Notes: a model not told the origin generated them from the letters alone. DNA of 64,000 bases from Coptis chinensis (GCA_015680905.1 CM027381.1:15415501-15479500); one strand, 5' to 3'. Shown: positions 12,109 through 23,923, counted from the first letter of the stretch. Made by a program: numbers and translations.

Positions 12109-12570
12109 TTACTTGCTCCAGCCTTTTTTTTCATATGTAGCTACAAGTGCATCTTGTTTTAGCTCTAAAACCCTTCGCAAACGAGGATTGACATTGTCGA
12201 GTGACATTGCCAACAACCTAGTCTCATTTTCCTCCTCTCTAACACGGAGTTTTTCTTGCTTCAAAAATAACTTTTTTTGTGTCTTCTCTTGCTTCAATTT
12301 CATCATACTTTGAAATTGCTCATTTTGAATCTCTTCTTTATTTCTTTGACTTTCTTTAAAAGCTTCAAGAAATTCATCCATATTTTTAGCAGTGAATGCA
12401 ACATTACCCTCAATAGTAGAAGCAATTTTCTTGTTCTTCTCAATTTCTTTGCTCTGCTTCCCTCTTGACCCGACCTCTCCAAAACCTTGATGCTTTGCTA
12501 GGATCATATTTCGAGTACAATGAAGGTGAAGGGGTAAAGTAAGGCGTTGAAGGGGTTGGGGGGAGGGTGA
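12109..12570 (-). pseudogene. NAM-associated / Harbinger ORF1-like C-terminus, left arm
   Basis: The minus-strand frame carries a charged coiled coil, MDEFLEAFKESQRNKEEIQN then KLKQEKTQKKLFLKQEKLRV, and ends ETRLLAMSLDNVNPRLRRVL. This order (glycine/lysine-rich GSRGKQSKEIEKNKK, coiled coil, LMS.D..N..PRL block) is the pattern of the C-terminal domain in plant PIF/Harbinger ORF1-derived, NAM-associated proteins. The N-terminal Myb/trihelix part is absent: the frame runs into the palindrome centre, where both arms are cut at the same point. It converges on the PMD gene of the same arm. Family call is from pattern recognition only. Confidence 0.6.
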
Positions 12571-12602
12571 AGAATCGAAACCTTCAACACTCGAAAGCAA
12601 GT

Positions 12603-13056
12603 ACCAACCCTTCAACGCCTTTACTCTACCCCCTTCACCTTCACCGCATCAAATATGATCCTAGCAAAGCATCAAGGTTTTTGGAGAGGTCGATAGAAAA
12701 AGCAGAGCAAAGAAATTGAGAAGAACAAGAAAGTTGCTTCTACTATCGAGGGTAATGTTGCATCCACTGCTAAAAATATGGTAGAATTTCTTAAAGTTTT
12801 TAAAGAAAGTCGAAGAAATAAAGAAGAGATTCAAAATGAGCAATTTCAAAGTATGATGAAATTGAAGCAAGAGAAGACACAAAAAAAGTTATTTTTGAAG
12901 CAAGAAAAACTTCGTGTTAGAGAGGTGGAAAATGAGACTAGGTTGTTGGCAATGTCACTCGACAATGTCAATCCTTGTTTGCGAATAGTTTTAGAGCTAA
13001 AACAAGATGCAATTGTAGCAAAATATGAAAAAAAAAAAAAAGGCTGGAGCAAGTAG
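12603..13056 (+). pseudogene. NAM-associated / Harbinger ORF1-like C-terminus, right arm
   Basis: Mirror copy of the left-arm ORF, reading outward on the plus strand. The frame from 12778 carries MVEFLKVFKESRRNKEEIQN and ends SLDNVNPCLRIVLELKQDA. An upstream piece at 12603-12700 (YDPSKASRFLER) is joined in another frame. It lacks the same N-terminal region as its partner, which shows that the dimer was formed from already truncated ends or that the fold point lies inside this gene. An A tract near 13028-13040 distinguishes it from the left copy. Confidence 0.6.
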
Positions 13057-13479
13057 TACAAATGATGCTTCCAACGACGAAAAAGCCAATGATGAAGAAA
13101 ATGATGACCGGGCTTGATAACTCGAAAATCTCTAGTAGTATGTAATAAGGGGTGATATGTAATAGTTGTCTTTTATTTATTTATTTTTATTTTATGTTTT
13201 TGCATCATGTATTAGTTGTCGCTCTATTAATGAAAATTGCAATTCATTTGCTAAATCAAAGGAAGTAAATTCTAAATCACACAACATAATAATAACCACA
13301 CAACATATCACACAACATAATAATAATCACACAACATATCAAAATGATCAAATGAACAATTCTAAATCACACAACATAATAATAATCGCCATACAACAAC
13401 AACCTCCTAGATCTGTCCTACATACGCCTCATCCGCCCGCGGAACCCCTTGATTGTCCTTGTGTCAACTCTCCGTCCGC

Positions 13480-15579
13480 CATGTTGTGATGAACTCACCC
13501 TCGCGATCAATCAACGAGAAATCAGAACTCATCAATCTGCATTGCAAATTGTCATAATCCACATGAGCCCGGGAAAGAAGTTTCTCTCTCAACACCGTAG
13601 CGAATACCGAGGAGCTTAGCCATCATTTACACGAATGCTTGTCTCATATCTCATGCGTAGGTCATCCTGAAATAATTATTCATTAATAATTTATGACATT
13701 TTCATAATAAACAAAAATAATAAACCAAAACCAATAAAAATAATTATCAGAGATAGATGTCAAAGGTCAGGCTCTAACAGACGACGCGAAAGTGTCATCA
13801 ATAGAAGAAATGGGTCGGTAAATCGCCTCGCCACTTTGATCGCTTCAAACCGAAAACCCAAGGCCACTCGACTATAGGATCCGGGCGCTAGAACAAATGT
13901 GTGTACAAGTCCAGGCTGAAACGTCGGCTATGATGGCTGGCCAATCTGGAATTCACCCTAAACCAGTAACGGTAGTTCTGCTCATAAGTCTGCAATGTAA
14001 CTAGGTCAGAAGCCTGTAGCGAAGTCCAATGCACGTTACTCTCGATGACTTGCTCTAAAGTCATGTCCTTAGCTTCTGATACATGGGTAGGCGGATCAGG
14101 GGGGATACCAAAGTATGGTGTGAGCTGTCTGTAACATCTATCCCCTAAATACCACTCCATATCACTCCCACAAGTGAATACCATTCTCCTATGAGAAATG
14201 AATAATGCATATTTACAGTCATTCGCGCCGATGTGCACAGATGTCCTCCAAGGCCTCCAAACAATAGAAGCCTGTGTGCTAAGCTCAATCTGGGTTCGGA
14301 CAGAAGTTATGTTATGACTGATCTCACTAGTCAGATGAGCTCGACGAGGTCCGTGCCAAGCCTTGAGCCTCGGCCTCTCATCGGTATACTCTGTGAGGAT
14401 AGGATTTGCAGCATGGAAATACTCATAAAACCATACCTCTAAGAGAATGACAAACCCTCCCATATGGGGACTACTGACAACACCAGTCTGCCGAGAATCC
14501 CTATCTAAACAAATGCAACAAATGACAAAGTATATGGCTCCACCAAAATCAATACCGCCCAACTCATGCAAGTGCTCAAAGTTGGCTAGATATCCCAAGT
14601 TAATTGTGGAATGGCCAGAAAGAAAAAAGAAGACACCCATCAAATACATACAGAAAGCTCTTACATACTCATCAACATGTGCTTGACCATCATCAGAATC
14701 AAGTGACAAATAATCTATCAAAAACTGCAATCCTGAATCAGTAGTCAACGGTTTAATGTATGCAGCCATGATACTAGAAATCCTAACACCAGCACTGTCA
14801 TATGACTCCTCGGTCAAACAAGGGAAGAAAGTCATCATTTGGGCACAACTCTGGAATTCAATGCTACATTTCAACAGATTACCTAATCCTATACTCAAAC
14901 CAGATATCATGCAAAAATCTAATGGAGTGAAGCCCAACTCTCCCTGAGGGAAGTGAAAAGTATGTGTACTATCCTACCATCTCTCAACTAAACCATTAAT
15001 AAATCCCTGAATGTCAGTCTTATTGTAAGAGATGTCAACTAGATGAGCAAAGGGAGTCGCTAAAATTGCATCTCTAACATGGTCAACTACACCGACTTTC
15101 TTAATATCATCCCACCACATCTTAAGCGCACGTGGAGTGCACCGAACCCGATACATAACACATCTCTGATGTACGTAAAATGAAACTAAAATTAAAAAAA
15201 TAAAAGTAAAAATGTACGTATCGAACTACTAAAATTAACTACTGCTACTACTACTAATTTATTAAATTAAAATACATACATGTTGTTCAAGAACAACTTT
15301 TGAGACATGCCTATCATGAAACCTCTTAGACACCGGCCTAAGATGGTTGAAATCAATAGCCTCCGCAGGAAATTCAAAATCGACTTGCTGATATTGAAGC
15401 AAAGAATGGATCGTCGACCTCGACTCCCCTCGATTTCCGAATTGGTTGGTTGGTTCATCATCTAGATCACCAATGGGATTGTTCCAAATGTATGCACTAT
15501 TACCACTGTTTTCTTCTTCCTCACCGTCACCACTCCATCGTGTTTGGTTATTATAGACGTATTCATCGTCGGAACTCAT
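13480..15579 (-). CDS. Plant mobile domain (PMD) gene, right arm
   Basis: Better preserved inverted copy of the left-arm PMD gene. Exon 1 runs from MSSDDEYVYNNQTRWSGDGE at 15579 to about 15283, ending VVLEQH before a GTATGT donor. Exon 2 starts at about 15163 after a CATCAG acceptor (RCVMYRVRCTPRALKMWWDD). One stop near 14974 separates the first 60 residues from a 349-residue frame (14937-13888). That frame runs through GFTPLDFCMISGLSIGLG, GGFVILLEVWFYEYFH, WRPWRTSVHIGANDCKYA and EWYLGDRCYRQLTPYFGI. The long open frame next to the broken left copy suggests the right copy stayed under constraint longer or has had fewer hits. Function in the host is unknown; known PMD proteins MAIN and MAIL1 act in genome stability and silencing. 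Confidence 0.7.
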
Positions 15580-18500
15580 TTTTTTCCTAGAACTAGAGTG
15601 ACTTAAGTTGAAAAAAAAGTTGTGAAATGACAAAAGTCCGACTGTCGCGCAACATTATATTAAACATAGCACGCGACATTAGTATCGGGCGCTAGCTAGT
15701 ACCACCGGCCGCTACGACAGTGATATTATATCGCACGCCACTAATGTCGCGTAGGGTGGGCCCGTCAAGTGAATTTGCTCGTAAAATTTGCGACCAGCTA
15801 GAGTTGGTCGGAATTTGCGACCAACTTCTTCAAATATGAAAAGTATGCTACCACCACCTAGAGATGCTCTATATTTCCAACTTGATTTTTGCATACTTAT
15901 ATTGTATCATTTGCATACTTATTTGCATACTTATATTTCCAACTTGATTTTGGGCATACTTATATTATCTATTGTGTTTTTTGTAGAATCAATTAATGAT
16001 ATCTTTCTTCATACTGAAGTATCTGAGAAAAATTAAAATGAGGCCGCTTCTTCTTCTCTTCCAACTCGAGATGACATAGAAATAGTAGAGAATGTAAAAT
16101 CACCATATTTTGGAATGAATTTTACAAGTCTGGAAGCTGCGAAACGGTTTTTTATAAACTACTGGAAAGCATTGGGATTTAGTGTCGTTACTCGAAGTAC
16201 CCAAAAAAGAATTCCACGTTCAGATGAAGTGAGTACTTGTTAAATAACTTGCGAGCGTTTTGGGACTTACATAGAACGAGTAAAAAAAATGACAGATGAG
16301 GGGTCTAAGAAAGAAGTAATAAAGTAGAGGAGAAACACGAATATGGTGAAATGTGGGTGTTTAGAAACAATGAGAGTGGCAAAACAAGATAGTGGATTAT
16401 GGAAAGTGGTGAAATATATTAGTGTGCACAATCACAACCTTGTTAGTCTGGCGAAAAGGATGTGCATGCCTGTTTGCAAAAATTTGCATGTTGCAGCTAA
16501 GATGTTGATTGACTCATTTCGTGATGAAGGCATACATGTGAATAAAGTTGTTTATATACTTGACGGACCACAAAATGGTTTTTTTGACAGAGATTGTTGG
16601 AACCACTTAACTCCATCGAAGGAGTACAAGAAACTTGTCAAAGGTGATGCTACCACAATGCTTAATTTTTTTTTTTAAGAAGAAGAGTATAGAAGATCCT
16701 AATTTTTCTTCTACGCAATACAGATGCCCCGATAGCGAATGAAGCACGGGCAATAATTTTTTTTTGGGTAGATGGTCGTTCACGTATGCAGTTTTAGTAT
16801 TTTGGTGAGGTTCTTTTCTTTGACACCACATATCGCAAAAATGTATATGAAATGCCATTTGCGCTGTTTACTGGAGTAAACCGCCACATGCAGTCAATCC
16901 AGTTTAGTTGTGCACTCCTATTGGATGAGACAGAAGAATCATTTCAATGGGTTTTTGAGACTTGGCTTGCAACCATGGGCGGGCGGGCCTCATCTTCAAT
17001 CATCACATATCAAGACAGAGCTATGACGGCGGTTGTTGCGAAGGTATTCCCAAATACACGACATAGATTTTGCCTATGGCACATTTTGAAGAAATTCTCT
17101 GAAAAACTTCCACATGTTTATTTCAAGAGGTCATCTTTCAAAAAAGCTATCAAAATGTGTGTTCGGGAAACTTATATTCCTAGTGTTTTCGAAACGAAGT
17201 GGAAGAAATTTATGTCTACATATGAGTTGGTGGAAAATGAATGGCTCATAAGAATATACGAGATTCATGAAAAATGGGCACCGGTTTATCACTTGGATAC
17301 TTTATATGCTAGCACTAATACTACCGGGCATTCGGAAGGCATGAATTCTTTTTACAAGAATTTTTTCCATTCAACTGTAACTCTTAGAGAGTTTGTGTTA
17401 AAGAATGATAGGTGTTTGAGTAAAATTTTTTATATTTACAGAACACTCAGATCGCATTGTCGATAGTAATGCTTTTCTCTTGAACAGTGCATCAAAGGTG
17501 TATATAAGGAATGTGTATGATAGGTTCAAGAAAGAATGTGAGAAAGCTCGAGCTGAGTATGTCTTGGATGATGATGAAAAGGGTAGTGATGGCTACATGA
17601 CCTACACTTACAGGTCTCAAGTGAAGGTGATCAGTGTGAGGGGAAGGTGAAGTTTAACCCAGCCACAAAATAAAGTAACTGTGAATGCAAACTTTTTGAG
17701 TTTCTAGGGATACTTGTGAACACCTTGTAAGGGTTTTTCAGTGTCATGATATAGAGATACCCGATCACTTTATTTTAAAAAGGTGGATGAAAGGGGCTAA
17801 CAAATATAGAGCTGAGTATGACGGTGGACTAGTAATTGGCCATAAGAGTTCTAAGGTACTGAGAACTACCCAAATTTAGATGGATGCCAATCAATTAGTC
17901 TATGAAGTGGTTGAAACAGATGAGACTTACCAATTGATGTTGCAAAGATTACAAGAACTATCACTGGAGCTCAAGGAAATAAATAAGACTAACGATGAGA
18001 GCAAGATTTCAGTTGTCAATTCATGCACTGTTAATGAAAACTCACAACCTGCAATTGATGCCTCACAAGTGTTACTGATGAATCCTAACATCTCACAAAC
18101 TAAAGGAAGGAAAAAAAGAAGTGAAGGTTTACAAAAGTAGTACTAGAATAAAAGGAGGTATGGAGAAAGGCATTGCAAAAACTAGCAAAGGGAAGACAAG
18201 CAAGAGATGTACGTACTTGTTGTAACCAGGTTGGTGTTAATCACGATGAACGAAATTGTCCAGAAAATCCAAATAGGAAGAAGGGGATAAGTAAGTAAAA
18301 TGATTTCCGTAGTTTTCATTCATTTATGTTTTCCTAGTATACTAAAAAAATTTGTTTGGAGTTCACTTTAAAATTGACATTTGTCATCACTTTCTTACTT
18401 TACAGTTATTGATGAGGAGATTGAGGATGTGGATCGGACGATGATGGAGATGATGATGACGACGACAAAGATAGAGATGGTGATGAAGACAACGACTAAA

Positions 18501-18589
18501 GGATTACCCATAGTTGAAGAAGTTGAAGTTATGTATAGTACTGTTTGAATTAGGTGTATACATAAACGTTTGAAGAGGTTTTTAATGCA

Positions 18590-19110
18590 ATTTGTTTTGG
18601 AATTTGAAGTTATGTATAGTGGCATTTGAATTTGGAATTTTAAGTTATAATCATTTGTATATGAATTTGAAGTTATATATGTATATGAATTTGGAATTTG
18701 GTTATGTGCATTTGAATATGAATATGAATTTGAATTTGAATTTGAATATGGTTTATGAATATGAATTTGAAGTTATGTGCGTATATGAATTTGCTTGGAT
18801 TTTGGTCCAAACGACCCAGCCAGGTCTCACAAAAGCATCCAAAACAATCTCAGCAGATCGTTCCCCGAGAGTTTAGGCCTAATCGACCTCTGCAGACCAC
18901 TAGGCATCCCTCCACGACCTCTTCAGACTGATGGTCTATCTTATAGACCTAAACAGCCTCATAAGATCGTTTAAGTATACACCTGAACAACCCAGCCATG
19001 TCGTGCCAATATTTCTTACCAGAGACATTTGGGCTTAACGACATGTGCAGATCGCTTAGGTATACAATAAACGACCCAATCATGTCGTCTAGACATTTGT
19101 AGACATTTTG
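18590..19110. repeat. GAATTTGAAGTTATGTATA-type and CGACC-type repeats
   Basis: 18590-18800 is a run of short degenerate units built on TATGAATTTGAAGTTATGT and GAATTTGAATATG. It is followed at 18810-19090 by imperfect repeats containing ACGACCCAGCCAGGTC / CGACCTCTTCAGAC / AACGACATGTGCAGATCG motifs spaced about 70-120 bases. No coding signal. It may be the 3' tail of the MULE-like element to its left. Confidence 0.5.
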
Positions 19111-21033
19111 AATTTTAATTATGAAATTTTGAGTAAAATTTGAAATTAAGATAGATAGATAGAAAAATTTTACATGAGACTTTGGTATGAAATTTGTTAA
19201 CCCTAAACCCTAAATGATTTGTTGATTCACATTTGTGAAAGTGATTAAAACTTAATAAAATTTACAATGCCCCATACGTAATTGAACAATAATTGATAGA
19301 AACAAATGATTAACCGACTATTTACTCGAACATGTTTACAACTTAGTGAGTTTAGGGTTCAACCTAGCTACATCTTATAAGTTTACAACTGATCAACACA
19401 ACCAATCAAGATTGCAAAATTGAAATCTGATTTGGAGTCAAACAAGATCAGTCCGTTTGATACTTGAGGAGTGTAAATCTTAAGATTTTCAGCACCTAAG
19501 CTCCCACTCTCTGCATCGAGTTCCGGATTCTCCATTTCATTATAACCTGACACAAAAATAAATTAAACTCATTACCAAAAAGCACTATGCAATAATAATT
19601 AATTATTTCTTTTAGCAGGTACATGCAATACCTACTAATAAGTACAAAAAGCAAACAGAGATAATGCGTAAATAGTGTGGTGTGTGTAGTCAGTGCGCGT
19701 GGCATATGTAAAGTACTGTTTATGTTGTGCATTTGCATCCAAGGACTAGGTAGGATAGTTTAAACTCTTACAGGGGGTGGTGATTTAATGTGTTGTTCAA
19801 GGGCTAGTTTGGTGGTTTGACCACCAACATCCCACTAAAGGTATTCAAGAGACCAGGTTATAGTTTGGTGCCAGTTATATAAATTTCTGTCGTAGGCTCC
19901 TAGTTTGTATCTTTTATATCTGAAGGTAGTAGTAGCATCATTGATTTTGGTCTATCATAGACTCCCATATTCAATTTGTTCAAATAGCTTCGGTAAGCAG
20001 TCACTAATAATCTATAAAATGGCCTAAGGGAAAAAAACCCCCATATTCAATTTGATCTAGTAGCTTCAGTAAGCAATCACTAATACATTGTATACCCAAG
20101 GAAGTAAAAACCGTTTGATTTGAGTTGATGTTGGAGGATGTTAACGCGCGTTACCAAAATCAGTGAAAATGGACAATCTAAAACTTTGGCTGGAAATACA
20201 CTATATTCCATGGTGGACAAAAAAAAGAGAATAAAAAAGAGACTATATATAGGCAAAATATTCTAGTTCTACTTCAATATGATATTGTTAAAGAAACGTG
20301 AGTAGCACCACATATATACCTTCAAACAGTAGTGAAATTATATTGTGCTTGTTCAACAAAGAAAATGTCAAAGAAAAAGTACTGGAAGGATATGAATGAC
20401 GTTTTTTTCTTTTTTTTTGGTTGGAAGAGAGAGAAATGTGAGAGAAAAGAAAGAGATTTAAGCCGTGAGAAAAGAGAGCGGACCATGAGAGAGAGGGAGA
20501 GGGAGAGGAAGAAAGTCACATAATGGGGGAGAGAAAATAAGGAGGGAAAGAGAGAAAATAAGAAAGATTACGGTGGGGGTTTTTCTGTTTTAGGATTACT
20601 AAATCTCATGGGATATCTTGTAAGGTTTAGTCCGTTAATTACTAACTTAAGTACATACTTCTAAGATCATTACTATATATATATGAAATCGGAAAATTCT
20701 TGACCGTTAGATAAATGTTCAAAATTGAACACTAGTTTTTGCAAGGTTGGACATATCCAAATATGATGAAATTTTGTGGGTTGATATCAATTGTGGGAAG
20801 ATCATATCCACAAAAAATAGGATCTTAATTCAATTTGTAAGTCGATGGAATGGCTCAGGAGTGGCTAATGGGAGTGGCTCTATCCCTCCCCATATATATT
20901 TGTTACCTTTGATTAACTCGTGTACATCTGCATACATATATATTTGTCACTTTGATATATTTTAACAAATATAATATACATGTTTAGTGTAATTGTTGAC
21001 ATATATGAGTGTCCCCAAACCTACTATAATATA
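19110..21033. other. Intergenic DNA, no gene seen; purine-rich tract and a MITE-like piece
   Basis: No coding region recognised. A GA-rich tract lies at 20430-20560. About 20690-20900 is a distant relative of the foldback element at 7.7-8.9 kb (ACCGTTAGATAAATGTTC, AAGATCATATCCACAAAAAA), ending GGGAGTGGCTCTATCCCTCCCC before an AT stretch. Two telomere-like AACCCTA units at 19199 are too few to matter. Confidence 0.45.
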
Positions 21034-21163
21034 CTAGAAAGATGCACGTGTTATGCACGCGATGTTAAACAAAACTTGCCGAAAAGTGTAAATATAATTT
21101 GGGTGAGCACACTTACAATTGACATTATGTCTGAGCAGACACACTGGCAGCCGTTTAAATTTT

Positions 21164-22040
21164 GAATTGAATGGAACTCCATTCCTATTTGATTTCCAGA
21201 CATACCTAAGCAATAAACTTGTAAGTATAGTTCCAAATAACATGTACTTTTAGCCTCTCATCCTAGCAACTGCACGTTGCAAACAACAAAGATAAAAGGT
21301 TAGTGCATCAAAAGCATCTATGTAACGCTATTCACTGAAATTAGTATCCAACCCTTAGGTAAAACGGGGCACACTCGATGAGCCTGAACTAGAGAGGTAG
21401 TCTTGAGTAATTGCTTCTATTTAATCGAGGATATTGGCTCTGGTATTTTGCAATGTCGGTTGGCATGATGACATGTGTTGTAGAACGTAGACAACGAAAA
21501 TTTTGAATATTTAAACAAAAAAAATTATTTGTACATCTCAAATACATGGTAGCAAATTAAAAAAAAAATGGTGATATACATGGTAAGAGAAAAAAGGGAT
21601 GAGCTATGATGTCAGAAGAGAAAGGATGAAGCCTTGTGAACTGCATACCGCTTCAAGCTGACAAATGCTCTAAGCAAGTAATATGGCTCTTGGATGTTGG
21701 AATAGTGTTCTGTAGTAGAAGTACAAACTTATATATCTAACCATCACAATCCAATATGTTCAATATTTTACTTGCCAAAGCAACGACACCGATCCTAGAT
21801 AGAAGAAGCACTAAGAGTCATGCAACTGAAATACGAATTGTTATTTTCATTTATACTCATATCCAAATATCTTCCATCTAATTGCAACGATTGTCACAAT
21901 GATATTGAGTAAATGTTGAAACTGAATTTAGGATTTTATGTGTGACAGTATCTATGCACGCGTCATCTCTAACATCGAAGAACTTATAAAGGTACTAAAA
22001 TAGTAGATTTTATGAATGTCGTACGTGAAGAATTAGTGAC
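21164..22040. other. Helitron H1 interior, nothing recognised
   Basis: Between the shared 3' terminal block and the SLC35F-like exon. Probably intron or 3' flank of the captured transporter piece. No further exon could be assigned. Confidence 0.4.
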
Positions 22041-22236
22041 CTGAACCAGACTCATTTGCTTCTGAGAGCATAACTAAACTGAGGCCTCCTATGCATAATA
22101 AAACACCGAAGAACTGCCCTAAGGATATCGAGTGCCGATAAAGATCCATGTCAAAATAATGACCCATGGTATTGTGAAGCAGTCCAGCAGAGTCACACTG
22201 GTTATAGAGTACTGGTATGCCGTAATAATTGCATTA
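22041..22236 (-). pseudogene. SLC35F-like transporter gene fragment
   Basis: One exon-like piece reading TAYQYSITSVTLLDC, then PWVIILTWIFIGTRYPLGQF, then CIGGLSLVMLSEANESGSG. It matches the region of solute carrier family 35 member F proteins (drug/metabolite-transporter fold) with the YQYTSVTSV.LLDC motif and two adjacent membrane helices. Full-length proteins have about 10 helices; only this part is present. It is the last captured piece before the Helitron 3' end and lies in the same direction as the element. No stop occurs inside the piece. Confidence 0.65.
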
Positions 22237-22704
22237 AATCACCAGTAGTTAATGAACACAACAACTGCTCCCAAGATGCAAATCCAGTGTCAGTTGGAGA
22301 GACAACTTCTAAGCATAGGCATTTATCTTATCTCTTTCTATCTCATTTCTAAAAATTTAAGCAAAAGTAAAACCCCTAATCACCATCTTAAATTGCTAAT
22401 TAGTTTCCGTTTCACCCACAAAAATGAGTCAAAGACCGCAATGAATTATTAATCAACAGCTTTCGTCCTTTTCTGTAGTAAAAAATTAGTTATGCAGTTG
22501 GGTCATCACATAGCAATTTTGAGTTTTCAGAAGAAATTTGGATTTAAAAGCACAATTTAGTATCCAAGAGTTAGTTTGACAGATGAGAAAAAATAGTAGC
22601 AAACATATCTTTATGTCAAGTAACATTCGATAGTGGTAATACTTATTTACTTGGAAACATTTTCCCATCATTCTAGTATATAGTTGTCATGAAGTTATAG
22701 AAAA

Positions 22705-23923
22705 GGTTTAAATACATAAATATGCAACGTACTTAGGTCCTATTAACACTTGTATCAACATAGAATTTTTTTTCACAAACATATCAATATACTATGCCCG
22801 ATTTCACGAAAATAGCAATATGTTAGCATCCGTCAGTTAAATGATGATGTGTCCATTTTTTTCCATTTTTTTTTTTTTTTTTTTTTTTTGCATTTTCCAC
22901 CCGGCATAACACTAGGACATGATGTGGCGAAAATAATACACCTAATATAATGGGTGAGATTGATAACTCTTAAAGCCCAAAAAGAATAAGGACCCAGCCC
23001 CCAAAAATGACAGAACCCGACCCATGAAACAAAAGATTATAACCTGGCCCAACAATCTAACCCAAATTCTTATACTAAGCAACAACCGGATGTATAGGAT
23101 CACCCTCGCCCTCATCTTCTTCCCCAACCATCGAACCAACAAACCCTAAATTCTTGGCTTCTTTTCTAGCAACATCAAGAACATAATCAATTAACTCAGC
23201 ACCTTCAGTATAATGTCCCTTAGCCCAATTATTCCCCACACTAGATTGACCAAAAACAAAATTATCAGGTCTAAAAATTTGACCAAAAGGACCAGATCTA
23301 ATACTATCCATAGTACTCGATTTAAGATGGATAAGTACTGCTCTTGGTACATAACGACCACCACTTGCTTCATTGTAACAAACATTAATTCTTTCTAATT
23401 ATAAATTTAAATATGTTCCTTTATATCTTCCTATTGGATCTATTCCATGTTCATCACATATTACTTCCCAGAATTTTGATCCTATTTGATGCCCACATTG
23501 TCCTCCTTGCACGTGGAATATTTCTCTCATTTTTGGTTTTTGAATTTAGGGTGTGTTGGTTCGATAGTTGGGGAAGAAGATGAGGGCGAGGGCGATGGTT
23601 GAATTTGGGTTAGATTGTTGGGCCGGGTTCTGTCATTTTTGGGGACTGGGCCCTTATTCTTTTTGGGCCTTAAGAGTTATCAATCTCACCTATTATATTA
23701 GGTGTATTATTTTCGCCACATCATGTCCTAGTGTTATGCCGGGTGGAAAATACAAAAAAAAATGAAAATAAATGGACACATCATCACTTAACTGACGGAT
23801 GCTAACAGATTGCTATTTTTGTGAAATCGGGCATAGTACATTGATACGTTTGTGAAAAAAAATTCTATGTTGATACAAGTGTTAATAGGACCTAAGTACA
23901 TTGCATATTTCTGTATTTAAACC
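22705..23923. mobile_element. Pack-MULE carrying beta-tubulin exon 1
   Basis: A 1.2-kb element bounded by long terminal inverted repeats, 22705-23153 and 23542-23923. The ends read GGTTTAAATACATAAATATG and its inverse with one or two changes. It is flanked by a perfect 9-bp duplication TATAGAAAA at 22696-22704 and 23924-23932, the size made by Mutator-like transposases. The left repeat has a T-tract and a 30-base insertion relative to the right one. The unique centre is a piece of a beta-tubulin gene. There is no transposase. It sits just inside the intron that follows the HMA5-like exon, so it postdates or accompanies capture of that gene. Confidence 0.9.
23154..23530 (-). pseudogene. Beta-tubulin N-terminal fragment (exon 1)
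   Basis: Starts at the natural ATG (23530): [20 protein letters not shown], then [18 protein letters not shown], then one stop, then [60 protein letters not shown] and VARKEAKN. The beta-tubulin signatures [19 protein letters not shown] and [15 protein letters not shown] are obvious. The piece ends at about residue 125, close to where the first exon of plant beta-tubulin genes normally ends, exactly where the left inverted repeat begins. Several conserved residues are changed (for example DLEPGTMD to HLKSSTMD), so it evolves without constraint. Confidence 0.92.

Larger units (their letters stand above)
9251..15869. mobile_element. 6.6-kb palindromic element (inverted dimer) with PMD genes
   Basis: Left arm 9251 to about 12566 and right arm about 12603 to 15869 are reverse complements along their whole length, with a spacer near 12567-12602. 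The outer ends read GAGCATCTCTAGGTGGTGGT and its inverse. Both ends are flanked by TA (9249-9250, 15870-15871), and the surrounding intron contains repeats of the motif GCATACTTATATTTCC. That motif reconstructs the empty site with a TA duplication, or TTA with one change. Each arm holds a PMD gene pointing inward and a second ORF pointing outward. The arms differ by scattered substitutions and small indels, roughly one position in ten by eye. No transposase was found, so it is non-autonomous; termini and the second ORF suggest a PIF/Harbinger connection. Confidence 0.8.
9114..18548 (+). pseudogene. FAR1/MULE transposase-like gene, interrupted and decayed
   Basis: A FAR1-related gene or Mutator-like transposase in pieces. 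A short possible first exon (MELTPTLNDSSEQT, from 9114) is followed by an intron that now holds the 6.6-kb palindrome. The body resumes at about 15984 with a FAR1 DNA-binding domain (FGMNFTSLEAAKRFF, 16117-16155; CGCLETMRVAKQD, HNHNLV to 16440). The MULE transposase core follows: FDTTY at 16818, YQDRAMTAVVAKVFPNTRHR, FCLWHILKKF and GHSEGMNSFYKNFF at 17327, giving the D, D and E positions expected. Then come a SWIM zinc finger (CECKLFEFLGIL, about 17685), a coiled segment (17880-18140), a CC/H/C knuckle near 18210 and an acidic last exon (18405-18548). Several stops and frameshifts break it. Terminal inverted repeats were not found with confidence, so an FRS-type host pseudogene cannot be excluded. 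Confidence 0.8.

Noticed and set aside
9251-15869. The palindrome as a sequencing artefact (missed-adapter read)
   Set aside because: The arms differ by many scattered substitutions and one arm keeps a 349-codon open frame that is broken in the other. That fits real divergence better than read error, though long-read support should still be checked.
18395-18876. Frames around 18.4-18.9 kb as independent small genes
   Set aside because: The first is the reverse of the acidic last exon of the FAR1-like gene and the second is encoded by short tandem repeats.
19199-19215. AACCCTAAACCCTAAA as an interstitial telomere repeat
   Set aside because: Only two units, which is expected by chance in plant leaders and introns.
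8880-20900. GGGAGGGAT motifs at 8888 and about 20890 as terminal inverted repeats of one large MULE
   Set aside because: The shared stretch is only about a dozen bases next to AT runs and no 8-10-bp target duplication was found, so it is listed only as something to test.
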